From contig LTDK01000145.1 of the NCBI GenBank assembly GCA_001642415.1, forward strand, positions 1 through 13,324: 13,324 nt of DNA. The letters run 5' to 3'. Positions 1-8,193 of this stretch are shown piece by piece. Each line of letters starts with the position of its first letter. The first letter of the stretch is position 1. The stretch comes from Nematocida ironsii (lineage: Eukaryota; Microsporidia). Both the position numbers and the translations under genes were made by a program. The notes beneath the pieces are model-generated. The model was not told where the DNA came from. It ran no database searches and was given only the letters and a program-made list of their open reading frames with translations.

Positions 1-2
1 TA

Positions 3-2807
3 TCCAATGGATACACTGGAAACGGTACATCTTCATTGGGCAATGTTTCTACTAAAGAAAAAGAAGTTAGTAGTCATAATTTGGATTCTAAAAAACCAGA
101 AGAGAAAACTCAAACTACCCAGCCTTCAGTGAATGTTGAGCAGGATGATTTGGCTAAAAAGGCAGCTGCACTTACAAATTCTACAACTATGGAGAACAGA
201 TTGTATCCACGATTAGGGGATGATGTTGATAGTGAAAGAGTTTCTGAAGATACTCTGCCAAAAGATGCAGAAACCACTACTGTTTCTGCACATAAATCAG
301 CACAATTAAGTACAGAGCCTGATACTTTACATGCTTCATTAAACTTGAATGACCAGCAGACTATACCCACATTTAAAGGAATAGGTGCTGCCTCTAGTAT
401 AACTAAAGAAAAAGAAAACGAGGAACAAAAAGTGGAAGAGAAAAAAGAAGAGAAAAAGGAACAAAAAGAGGAAGAGAAAGACTCTAGTAGTTCACCAGAG
501 TTAAACCAAGAAAATGGCTTACAACAGACTGCACATATAAATGAGGAAGAAAAAGAAGAAGACGAAGGAGAAAAGGAAGAAGTAGTGGAAGAAAGAGAAA
601 AGGAAAAACATCTAGAGTCTAGTACATCATCATTTGAAAAGATAGATTCTGATAAAGAGCCTGTGTTAGTTGATGAAGAAGAGGTAGTAGTGTCTAGTGC
701 TTTATCTGCATTAAACCCGAAATCTAGTTCTACACCAATTATTTCTGTGGAAGAAGGTGAGTCTAATGCATCATCATTTGAAAAGATTAATTCTAATGAT
801 AAATCCATTAAGGGGGTAGAAGCATCTGCAACCACCAAACCAGCTGCTGCAGATCAGAAGTCTAGTTCTACACCAACTATTTCTGTGGAAGAAGAAAAGA
901 AACACCATTTAGAAACTAAACAAGAATCATTCAAAGTAATCGATCCTGTTAAGGAGTCTGTGCCAATTAATAAAGAAGAGGTGGTTGCTACCACCACGCC
1001 GGCTATAACAGACCAGAATTCTGGTTCTACACCGGCCATTTCTGCTAAAGATGACGTAAAGAAAGAAAAGCATTTAGAGACTAAAGAGGAATCGTTTGAA
1101 GTAATTGATTCTAATCTAGATGTTGCCACTGTAGAAGAAAAAGAACTGGTTGGTATGCTAAATGCTATTGCTAAATTAAACCCAGACTTACCAAAAGTAA
1201 ACTGCACTAAGGATAAAGAAATTATTAATGCCATTATTAAGAACAAAGATGTGGTTGTAGTTGAAAGAAAAATGGGCATAGACTCCGGAATAATCCGAGA
1301 AAACATTTCTTTATTGAAAGTATTAAGCAGTATTGCTGAAAACAATACTTTACAAAACTATTTAGATGCAAACTGCCTGTTTTTAACTAATTCCATTTTG
1401 TATCCAGAACAAATTCCAAAAAATCCAATCATAACCCACGCACTGCTTAGTTATTGTGATGCAGCACGTGTGGGCATGTCTTCTTTATCACTAGATGGGT
1501 TTGAATTTTTACAAAACGCTTCTGTTTTCAACAAATACAAGGTCTTTTATAATATAGACTTACTTATACTATCTAGAAGTCGTGTTTATTCCAGTACATT
1601 GACCCAGTTAAATAACAATGCATGCTTAAACTTTATTAAAATCTGCAAAAACACAGTTATAGATTTTGATTCTAAGTTAGATCTAAGCGCATCGAAAATA
1701 TTTAGTGTAGAAATAGATGAGATAGATGGAAAGTGCATAGGCCCATTGTTAGCTGAATTGCTTTCTTTTGATATCTTAACAGATATAACTATAAGCAACA
1801 TTAACTTTATGAGCACGTGTGCACTTAACAATATAACAAAGCTGAGTAAAGTAGACAAGTTTACTCTCCAAAATATAGTTTTTGAAGGTTCACCAGACTT
1901 CTCCTTTCTTAGAAAAATGGATAAACTTTCTAATTTAACTATGAACAATATTTTCTATTCGCATACAAGTGAATTTAAAATAGAAGACTTGGATAAAATT
2001 AAAAAGAATCCAGAAGGATACTTAAGAATAACAGCTGACCCAGAGAACTCCTCTGCACAGAAACAAACAGGCGTAGAAAAGTCAGATGATATAGTAAGAA
2101 AGAACAAAATGGTCGGTGAGTCTATCTCTCCTACTAGTATTGATGTAAACAGCAAATTATACAATGATTTAGGACTATGTAAATTAAAACCCAAAAAAAA
2201 TAATAGTTCATGTTATATGAATATTCAATTAGCATCTAAATCATTGGATTCTAAGCCAATGCCAACTAAATTTAGATTTAGCTTAGAAAAAGACGGCATT
2301 AATGTTTCTCTTTTCTCCGGCGATGCTAAGATTCAAGATGTAATTAATTGTCTTAAATGCATTGACTTTCCATTCACATGGGAAACAACTATAAATGAAA
2401 TCAAATTAACTAGTTTCCTTGAGGTGTCGAATGATAATGAAATAATGGAAACGATTTCTGACAAATTATTTAAATATGCAGAGCACAATAAGATTAAGAA
2501 AATCAAGGTTTCATCCATATTTACTCCTATTCCAATGGATATGTACAGAATTATTATGTTTAATAGCAAAATACCTACTCTTGAAGAAATGACTCTATCT
2601 AAGATTAAACTAACACCAACTAAAACATCTGTCCAAAACGATGATGAGAAAAAAGCATTGGAATCTTACTGCACTTTTATTGAAAAAGATTCTTCTTATA
2701 AAGAACTTCATTTTGTGAAAAATGGAAATATTATGAAAATAGAACAGAAACCAAAAACTGGAAATGCGTTATTAATACAAAAACTATTTGATCAGAACAA
2801 GACATAA
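3..2807 (+). CDS. Partial large protein: repetitive Glu/Lys-rich N-terminal half, LRR-like C-terminal half (5' end outside window)
   Basis: The frame is open to the first complete codon at position 3. The first possible initiator in the window is a TTG at 36, with no ATG nearby, so the gene almost certainly starts upstream and 934 codons are visible. The stop is TAA at 2805-2807. The first ~370 residues look disordered: Ser/Thr-rich, then a Glu/Lys run (about 405-611), then four imperfect repeats (594-1157). From about 1160 the composition becomes that of a folded, Leu/Ile/Asn-rich domain. Irregular leucine-rich-repeat-like strands are visible at about 1773-1955 (LTDITISNINF, VDKFTLQNIVF, LSNLTMNNIF) and again at 2385-2620 (INEIKLTSF, LEEMTLSKIKL). 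A polar linker separates the two sets. No membrane segment is seen in the visible part; a signal peptide could lie upstream. The gene converges on the next gene with 137 bp between stops. Function is unknown; LRR-like folds usually bind proteins, but that is an inference here. Confidence 0.85.
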   Translation, partial: SNGYTGNGTSSLGNVSTKEKEVSSHNLDSKKPEEKTQTTQPSVNVEQDDLAKKAAALTNSTTMENRLYPRLGDDVDSERVSEDTLPKDAETTTVSAHKSAQLSTEPDTLHASLNLNDQQTIPTFKGIGAASSITKEKENEEQKVEEKKEEKKEQKEEEKDSSSSPELNQENGLQQTAHINEEEKEEDEGEKEEVVEEREKEKHLESSTSSFEKIDSDKEPVLVDEEEVVVSSALSALNPKSSSTPIISVEEGESNASSFEKINSNDKSIKGVEASATTKPAAADQKSSSTPTISVEEEKKHHLETKQESFKVIDPVKESVPINKEEVVATTTPAITDQNSGSTPAISAKDDVKKEKHLETKEESFEVIDSNLDVATVEEKELVGMLNAIAKLNPDLPKVNCTKDKEIINAIIKNKDVVVVERKMGIDSGIIRENISLLKVLSSIAENNTLQNYLDANCLFLTNSILYPEQIPKNPIITHALLSYCDAARVGMSSLSLDGFEFLQNASVFNKYKVFYNIDLLILSRSRVYSSTLTQLNNNACLNFIKICKNTVIDFDSKLDLSASKIFSVEIDEIDGKCIGPLLAELLSFDILTDITISNINFMSTCALNNITKLSKVDKFTLQNIVFEGSPDFSFLRKMDKLSNLTMNNIFYSHTSEFKIEDLDKIKKNPEGYLRITADPENSSAQKQTGVEKSDDIVRKNKMVGESISPTSIDVNSKLYNDLGLCKLKPKKNNSSCYMNIQLASKSLDSKPMPTKFRFSLEKDGINVSLFSGDAKIQDVINCLKCIDFPFTWETTINEIKLTSFLEVSNDNEIMETISDKLFKYAEHNKIKKIKVSSIFTPIPMDMYRIIMFNSKIPTLEEMTLSKIKLTPTKTSVQNDDEKKALESYCTFIEKDSSYKELHFVKNGNIMKIEQKPKTGNALLIQKLFDQNKT
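405..611 (+). repeat. Low-complexity purine-rich tract (Glu/Lys codons)
   Basis: The coding strand is almost all A and G here, especially 545-615, and encodes runs of Glu and Lys such as EEQKVEEKKEEKKEQKEEE and EEEKEEDEGEKEEVVEE. Such tracts expand and shrink by replication slippage, so length differences between isolates are likely. At the protein level it would be a charged, probably helical or disordered spacer. Confidence 0.75.
594..1157 (+). repeat. Four imperfect tandem coding repeats of about 50 residues
   Basis: Four units can be read at roughly 594-758, 759-905, 897-1058 and 1059-1157. Each contains a block of the type (KHLET..)SFE.ID or SSFEKI.S. The first three end in SSTP.ISVEE or STPAISAKD. 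The last unit has only the front part and runs into the folded domain. DNA copies remain close: 723-756 and 861-894 differ at one base in 34, and a 19-bp block at 625-643 recurs exactly at 769-787. Unit 2 lacks the KHLE lead-in, so the array looks like duplication followed by deletion and divergence. Confidence 0.8.
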
Positions 2808-2944
2808 AAATAGAAGTTTGTCTTTAGTTTGTATTATACAACTGTAACAAATACCCAGCCATTTTAGATAAGTCATGGCTTAAAACATTATCTTTATTAG
2901 ATAAAAGAAATAAATTGGCTATACTTAGATAATACTATGTACAT
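2808..2944. other. Short convergent intergenic region
   Basis: These 137 bp separate the stops of two convergent genes. An AATAAA on the plus strand at 2909-2914, about 100 nt after the upstream gene's stop, is the nearest candidate poly(A) signal for that gene. No gene or strong hairpin is seen. Confidence 0.5.
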
Positions 2945-2949
2945 TTATT
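2944..2949 (-). terminator. AATAAA poly(A) signal overlapping the stop codon
   Basis: Read on the minus strand, AATAAA contains the TAA stop of the basic-protein gene (2947-2945). Signals at or inside the stop are common in very compact eukaryotic genomes such as those of microsporidia. The position fits, but AATAAA occurs often by chance in AT-rich DNA. Confidence 0.4.
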
Positions 2950-4264
2950 GGGGCACTTTAAGAGCATTATTTCTCTTTAATGCCTTTTTAAGAGATTTAG
3001 CAAATTGCTTCTGTGTCTGTTTAGAAATAGCAGGAGTAGTTCGTTCTTTGAGTATTTTATTACGACTGTCTCTATGTATTTTCTGAAGGTCCGCCTGTGT
3101 GAAAGCATGCTTAGTTTTCTCATTTGACTCGCTGCTTTGTATTGAACTTAGGCTTTCTAGTGAACTAGAGTTGGGTGCACTCTGTGCTAGAGCCAAAGAA
3201 CATAATCTTTTGGATTTCTTACGGGGAGCAGGCAGATCATTTTTAGCAGAATCTGCTTCTGCTTTTTTTGACATACGTAAAAGATCGGACTGCTGTAAAA
3301 AGTACAAGATCTTTCTGATGGGACTCATCTCGGTACTATTCATTTTAGCAATGAAAACATCTCTTTCATCAAGTCCGGTATTGTTTTTCATACGCTCTTT
3401 GATAGATGGGCGTGAAACTGCTTTGGCCGAAGAGGGCGCCGGCTTGTTCTCAATAGGCTGAATTTTATTATTTAATTCTTTTCCACAAAGCACAGTAATA
3501 TTGGATAAAACTAATTCTGCATATTTTGCGGGTATAATACTCTGTTCTACTTTGCATGGCTCAGAAATAGAGCTACTTACACTAATTATTGCATATATGA
3601 TGTCTTCATGTGGTATGTCTTTTCTTTTGATTAGTCCTGTTTCAAGTATTGCAACTGCAACTGTCTGTGAATATTCCTGGCTCAGCCCAGATATGTCTAT
3701 AAGAAGATCCTCTATATACTTAGTGCACCATTTGAAATACACACTAGGATGACAGCGGTAAGTAAATCCTCTATCTGTTGGATGCGGTGACTCATAATAG
3801 TACATTGGAGGTATAAGCGGCCTTGGATTTGGTGGGTTGTCCAACTCCTCGCCAAGATACGTCTGCTTCTGTCTTTTGCTTATCTGCATTTGAATTTTCT
3901 CTTGAATTTCTTGCATGGTAACATACTTTTTTTCGCTTGGAGGAGAGGCATTGTCTGCCCTACGGGCTTGTTTTCTGCGCTTGAATGCATGTTTCACAGC
4001 ACGTGCAGTTTTTCTGGGAATGCTTTTGATCGACCGCCCAACTTTCCAAATCATTCTTCCCGCCAAGGGAATGACTCGATAAATTCTTCGTCTTCTCTTT
4101 GAAATATACCTACAAGTTGATTTAAGTATGCCGGCAGTTTTTGTAATGAGGTACTTAGCTGCTCGGAATGGAATAGCTAAATTCCTTGCAATTGGCCGGG
4201 CCCGTCTAATACACCTAGAAGTTGCTCTTTGTATTCTTTCGTGTGCTCTTATGATTCTTCTCAT
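2945..4264 (-). CDS. Uncharacterised protein with strongly basic N-terminus
   Basis: The start is set at the ATG at 4264-4262 (MRRIIRAHERIQRATSRC). The frame can be extended five codons only to a TTG at 4279, with an in-frame stop just before it, so 439 residues are predicted. The first ~105 residues are packed with Arg and Lys (ISKRRRRIYRVI, HAFKRRKQARR), spaced with hydrophobic residues in a way that suggests amphipathic basic helices able to bind nucleic acid, RNA or membranes. No classical hydrophobic signal peptide is seen. A Pro/Tyr-rich stretch (NPPNPRPLIPPMYYYESP) leads into a more folded-looking central part. The C-terminal third is Ser/Lys-rich, with a second basic cluster (PRKKSKRLC) and a Lys-rich end (KSLKKALKR). 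Nuclear or ribosome-associated roles are possible, as is an exported basic protein; the family is not recognised. Confidence 0.75.
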   Translation of the reverse strand: MRRIIRAHERIQRATSRCIRRARPIARNLAIPFRAAKYLITKTAGILKSTCRYISKRRRRIYRVIPLAGRMIWKVGRSIKSIPRKTARAVKHAFKRRKQARRADNASPPSEKKYVTMQEIQEKIQMQISKRQKQTYLGEELDNPPNPRPLIPPMYYYESPHPTDRGFTYRCHPSVYFKWCTKYIEDLLIDISGLSQEYSQTVAVAILETGLIKRKDIPHEDIIYAIISVSSSISEPCKVEQSIIPAKYAELVLSNITVLCGKELNNKIQPIENKPAPSSAKAVSRPSIKERMKNNTGLDERDVFIAKMNSTEMSPIRKILYFLQQSDLLRMSKKAEADSAKNDLPAPRKKSKRLCSLALAQSAPNSSSLESLSSIQSSESNEKTKHAFTQADLQKIHRDSRNKILKERTTPAISKQTQKQFAKSLKKALKRNNALKVPQ

Positions 4265-4380
4265 GATGTCAATAAACAAACTTTACTATTTATGATTTAA
4301 AGTCATTATAAATAATACATATTTGGCCTAACAATAACACTTTTCTAGCTAACAGCTTATAATTTAAGAGAAGTAGAAAT

Positions 4381-4518
4381 ATGCATACACTTTCTCTTTC
4401 AGCAGCTATACCCCACATATTGGCATCACTACTATTTTTGTGGTTTAATAATTTGAGTATTCCAAAATTCCTTAAAATACATATTCTTTTTGTTTATATG
4501 CTTAAGATGAGTATATGA
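4381..4518 (+). CDS. Doubtful 45-residue ORF with signal-peptide-like start
   Basis: ATG at 4381 to TGA at 4516-4518. The product begins MHTLSLSAAIPHILASLLF and is hydrophobic throughout, like a signal peptide or small membrane protein. It follows an AT-rich TATAATTTAAG stretch. It could be a small secreted or membrane peptide, the remnant of a lost gene from a secreted family, or chance. An ORF this short is expected by chance in this much sequence, and no repeat of it is seen elsewhere in the window. Confidence 0.18.
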   Translation: MHTLSLSAAIPHILASLLFLWFNNLSIPKFLKIHILFVYMLKMSI

Positions 4519-4571
4519 CCATAGTTTTATAATTATAATTCGCTTTATACTGAATACACCAATACTAGCCG

Positions 4572-4611
4572 ATATTTATTTCAACCCCAACTATCAATAT
4601 GAAATAAATAT
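4572..4611. repeat. Perfect 12-bp inverted repeat with 16-base loop
   Basis: The arms ATATTTATTTCA (4572-4583) and TGAAATAAATAT (4600-4611) are exact reverse complements around a 16-base spacer. A short direct repeat CTAGCC flanks the structure at 4565-4570 and 4617-4622. It could form a hairpin in DNA or RNA, or be a binding site for a dimeric protein. The arms are AT-only apart from one pair. Confidence 0.55.
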
Positions 4612-4970
4612 GATGTCTAGCCATTCACGTACTTAAACTCATATTTTCCTTCTATGTATAATAAATATGGCTTTTCTATTATTTCTCTTTAGCTGTAAAA
4701 TAAAAATAAACTCGTATACAATTCTATTTAAATATAAAAGTGAAAGGATTATTTATAAAAGAATAAAAAAGCACAAGAAGAATATAAATGTATAGAAAAT
4801 ATATAAAAACTCTACATGAATAAACAGCTTATGAATCATAAAAGAGCAATAATACGAGCATAACCCTAATTAACAACACATACTATATATTAATAAATTG
4901 CTTTATATCTAAAAACTACCATAAAGATTCCAATAATGCAATAATAAAACATTTGCATATTATTCAATAG

Positions 4971-4976
4971 TTTATT
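4971..4976 (-). terminator. Poly(A) signal of the first large paralogue
   Basis: AATAAA on the minus strand, with 10 nt between it and the TAA stop at 4989-4987. The same signal sits at exactly the same distance after the second paralogue, inside a conserved block, which supports a real function. Confidence 0.55.
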
Positions 4977-5043
4977 CTTAAGATTATTAAAAGAAAGCGC
5001 TTAGAATATTATAGTGTATTCCAAGCTTAGACTTTGTGTAATT
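4971..5043. repeat. Conserved 3' end shared with the second paralogue (copy 1)
   Basis: This aligns without gaps to 8539-8611 (offset 3568). The last 23 bases, 5021-5043, are identical to 8589-8611. The block covers the final codons (YTKSKLG.HYNIL), the stop and the AATAAA signal; similarity fades right after the signal. Confidence 0.8.
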
Positions 5044-8000
5044 AACATTTTTTATGCTTATGCATACTTTAGAAACATCTGAAGTATCAAATATGTTTAT
5101 TCTTTGATGGATCTTTATGAATTCAATGTTTCTTTTTAGTGCAGGACTAAGCATATGGTGCATTTCATTTTCTTTGTTAAATAGCGCTGCTATAAGAGCT
5201 TTCATTTCTGGGCATAAAAGAGGAACTATATTACTCTTTCCTGTACTTTTTCTTGTATATATGCATATTCCATAACGGAGCATGTCCTGCGACACGTGCT
5301 TTCTTTGAAGCATGTTTAAAAATGAGAAAAATATATGAAGATTAGTACTTCGCAGCTCACAATTTGCCTTTCCTCTAAAAGAAACATGGTCTAGATCCAA
5401 TTCGTAGTTAGTATACTCTCCTAGATCATACTGTTTTTTTACATACCATGATATTTTTATTTTGTTTAATTCATAAGTTTTTTGCTTAATATTCATGGCG
5501 TAGCAGTCGCAGTCTTCATACGGGCTGTTTATGCCTAGTATGTAAAAATCACTATAATAGTTTAGTTCCCTCTTATACACAGTAGCTAATTCTATAATTG
5601 TCTTTTTTCGATCTTTTTTCTTAACCATATAGTCTAACCAGTTAGAAAATTCAATAGGAACTAGGTTTTGGTAGTCTTTTGCAAGTTTCTGAAATAAACA
5701 ATTTTCTTTGTTTAAAGTGTATGGTCCAATATGTACTGCCAATGTGATAAATTTAGGAAGAAATAGTGGTATTTGTGGTACACTATTATTCAACACATAT
5801 CCATCAAATAGCTTTTTTGCCTCAACTTTATTTTCTTTATATGCTGCACTAATTGTCTCTTTGCTAATAGGATTAAACTGTGCAAGAACAAAGTCTTTAT
5901 TTTTTATATTCTCTTGAATATAGTAAAATACAACATCAAACCCCAACCTGTCCATCTCTTCAATGGTTTTATTCATTTCACTTCCAATACTATCCGCCAA
6001 CTTCCTTTTTTTCATGTTATTATTGGTAAGGCCAATCATTGACCATGTTTTGTCCTTCCTGTTATACTTAAATGGATACACGTTGTTAATTAATGGCCGA
6101 ACATTTCGGGTGTTAGTATGGAATGTTTTTCTTATATGGTTTACAATATCATCTATTGTGTGTATATAGTGGCACTCTTTACTCCCATTATTATTAAGCA
6201 TAAAAAACGGAAAGTGTATAATATGCACACGATGTGCACTGTTGTCTACAAGTTGGACATGATAGTGGTGTGAATAAGATATAACTGCAATGCCACTGTC
6301 TCTATAACTATATATTATATCCAAGTTTGATACATTGTCTAATACTTCTCTATTTGAAGATATAGCTTGTTTAGTATACTCGAATATGAATTTGCATTTA
6401 ATAAATGGTGTTTTTATAATAACGCCTTTTCCTTGATAGATGATTATGTTACCTCTAGGAATTTTTGTGTAATTTTTCATAGCAAAATAGCTTATTTCTC
6501 CCTGCACTGGATGGTGGGCGTTGCTTATACAAGAACTTGTATTCGCCTTATATAAATATAAAGAATACCTATAAAAGTATATAAATATCTTATAAACCAA
6601 ATTATATACACAAATGTCGCTATATTCATATAAAGAATTTTTTTTATCTTCTTGTATTTTTTTATATGACTCCTCAATTATTTTTTTTTGCGTATGAACC
6701 TCTCCATATAAGTACTCTATAATATAAAATTGATCGCTCATCTCTTTGGCAATGCCACTAAAAGCTTCACTTGCAATTCTCTGCTTGACTAGATTAATTT
6801 CGTCATACTGCATATAGAATAAGTCTTCATATATTTCAGGAATACACAGAATCAGTAGAAGCTTCCGCTTTAAATCCAAGTCTTTCTGCAATTCTTCTGT
6901 ATCTGTAGAAGTAGAATTTTGTATATACTGAATTATGCAGGAGACCCACAGGCTCTCTGTGTGCCATAGAAGATTTATGTCTTTTTTGATGTATATATCG
7001 CCTAGTGTAACTTCAATTAGATTGAATGGCATTAATTTTCTACCCGATCTAACTTTCTTCTTTTTGGTATAGCAAGAAGCATAGTTCTTAGTTAAATACT
7101 TATACAGATTAGAACTCATTCCAGAATACCCCATATTGCATTTTTTAAACATTTCATCCATATAATCTCTATTATTGCCTATAAAATCAATAAGTTCTAT
7201 TTTTGTGCATATATTTTCTTTTTTAATCATATATAGCCCATTCCATACAATTTTACGCTTTTCTATAGCCTTCTTTATATTAGTTATTAATTTTGAATAT
7301 AGTTTAATATTTACTTGTGATTTAATAAATGATGGTGGCTCTTGATGTGTCTGTTTGGCGATAGACAGCCTATACATATATAGAATGTTTATAATATTCT
7401 CATACTCATTTGGATATTTTAAAGCTGGGTCTTTAATACTGTTTTGATTTCTCTTATTTATTCCATATGCACTTTTTTGTACTGTATTTATAGATGGACT
7501 TCCTTTATTCATTTCTAGATATCGGATGGCATTAAATAGCATTTGGTTCATAGAAGTAGTTGGCTGTTCATATTCCATTGCCATAGTACTATTTGAATTT
7601 GCATCATTGTGTGTGCTTGCATTGCAATCTATTGGGAGTTCCACGCATGGCGCAGTGCTGATGTATGGATCTATAGTATTCGTATTAAATTCTTGCGGTA
7701 TATTTGTCTCTAGTAAATCATCTATTAGTGGTGTATCACACAAATAACCATTTTGATTAATAAATGGATTAAGCAGCTGTACGCTATTCTGTGCGCAGGA
7801 TGTATTACTAGAATATATGCCTACAGTCTGAGGATTAAATGTTTCTGGGTCAGGTGTTTTTATTTGATTTGCTTCAATTGGAAGAATATTCCCAGATTTT
7901 TCTAAGAAGATAGAAGTATTATACAAGTCTTCCATATCTTCTATGTAATTGCTGTTGGGTGTTTCATATAAACTGCTGTTGGCATTGCTTAATTCGCTGT

Positions 8001-8193
8001 TACTAACACAATTCTGGGCAGAGTAACGCCCATTTATATTATTGCTCATATCAGTTACATAGTTTAAAAACTCTTCGTTTTGTGCACAGGTGATAATATT
8101 TAATGTTTTTAGGGGGATTAAAGCCATCCACACGCTTAAAATAAATAGTATTGCCGGACTTCTTTCTATTTTAGCTTTATTTGAAGTTTTCAT
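4987..8193 (-). CDS. Large predicted secreted protein, paralogue 1 (1068 residues)
   Basis: ATG at 8193, TAA at 4987. Residues 12-36 form a hydrophobic signal peptide (SPAILFILSVWMALIPLKT), probably cleaved near TCA-QN; no other clear membrane span is seen, so secretion is predicted. Residues ~40-240 are Asn/Ser/Thr-rich, low in complexity and divergent from the paralogue, apart from a shared IDD.LETN-type motif near 157-164. From ~260 to the end it aligns along its length with the 8555-11635 gene. Shared motifs: GDIYIKKDINLLWH (~398), YHVQLVDN..HRVHIIH (~643), IEEMDRLGFDVVFYYIQENI (~743), LVPIEFSNWLD (~843), YSDFYIL..N.PYED.DCYAM (~879), GICIYTRKST (~974) and KNVNYTKSKLG (~1047). A basic cluster TKKKKVRSGRK lies near 376-386. 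No catalytic motif is recognised. A host-exposed or effector role is an inference from the signal peptide and duplication. Confidence 0.92.
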   Translation of the reverse strand: MKTSNKAKIERSPAILFILSVWMALIPLKTLNIITCAQNEEFLNYVTDMSNNINGRYSAQNCVSNSELSNANSSLYETPNSNYIEDMEDLYNTSIFLEKSGNILPIEANQIKTPDPETFNPQTVGIYSSNTSCAQNSVQLLNPFINQNGYLCDTPLIDDLLETNIPQEFNTNTIDPYISTAPCVELPIDCNASTHNDANSNSTMAMEYEQPTTSMNQMLFNAIRYLEMNKGSPSINTVQKSAYGINKRNQNSIKDPALKYPNEYENIINILYMYRLSIAKQTHQEPPSFIKSQVNIKLYSKLITNIKKAIEKRKIVWNGLYMIKKENICTKIELIDFIGNNRDYMDEMFKKCNMGYSGMSSNLYKYLTKNYASCYTKKKKVRSGRKLMPFNLIEVTLGDIYIKKDINLLWHTESLWVSCIIQYIQNSTSTDTEELQKDLDLKRKLLLILCIPEIYEDLFYMQYDEINLVKQRIASEAFSGIAKEMSDQFYIIEYLYGEVHTQKKIIEESYKKIQEDKKNSLYEYSDICVYNLVYKIFIYFYRYSLYLYKANTSSCISNAHHPVQGEISYFAMKNYTKIPRGNIIIYQGKGVIIKTPFIKCKFIFEYTKQAISSNREVLDNVSNLDIIYSYRDSGIAVISYSHHYHVQLVDNSAHRVHIIHFPFFMLNNNGSKECHYIHTIDDIVNHIRKTFHTNTRNVRPLINNVYPFKYNRKDKTWSMIGLTNNNMKKRKLADSIGSEMNKTIEEMDRLGFDVVFYYIQENIKNKDFVLAQFNPISKETISAAYKENKVEAKKLFDGYVLNNSVPQIPLFLPKFITLAVHIGPYTLNKENCLFQKLAKDYQNLVPIEFSNWLDYMVKKKDRKKTIIELATVYKRELNYYSDFYILGINSPYEDCDCYAMNIKQKTYELNKIKISWYVKKQYDLGEYTNYELDLDHVSFRGKANCELRSTNLHIFFSFLNMLQRKHVSQDMLRYGICIYTRKSTGKSNIVPLLCPEMKALIAALFNKENEMHHMLSPALKRNIEFIKIHQRINIFDTSDVSKVCISIKNVNYTKSKLGIHYNILSAFF
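6788..7010. repeat. Near-identical 223-bp block shared by the paralogues (copy 1)
   Basis: Aligned without gaps to 10371-10593 (offset 3583). Positions 6788-6927 match at 139 of 140 bases; the single difference (6817) is a silent TTC/TTT in a Phe codon. The next 18 bases carry 8 differences, and 6946-7010 carry 2 in 65. The block encodes about residues 395-469. Just outside it the genes are clearly diverged, so a recent gene-conversion tract is the simplest reading. Confidence 0.9.

Larger units (their letters stand above)
4265..4986. other. AT-rich intergenic region, about 720 bp
   Basis: This stretch lies between the start of the basic-protein gene and the 3' end of the first large paralogue, so it must hold the promoter of the former at its left end. 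A TATA-like TTATAATGA on the minus strand lies about 40 bp upstream of that ATG. It also contains a perfect inverted repeat (4572-4611), a doubtful 45-codon ORF (4381-4518) and a poly(A) signal (4971-4976). No tRNA or other RNA gene was recognised. Confidence 0.6.

Noticed and set aside
110..838. 242-codon minus-strand ORF opposite the repeat region
   Set aside because: It is the mirror of a Glu/Lys/Ser-codon-rich coding strand; its Ser/Phe-rich product follows from that composition.
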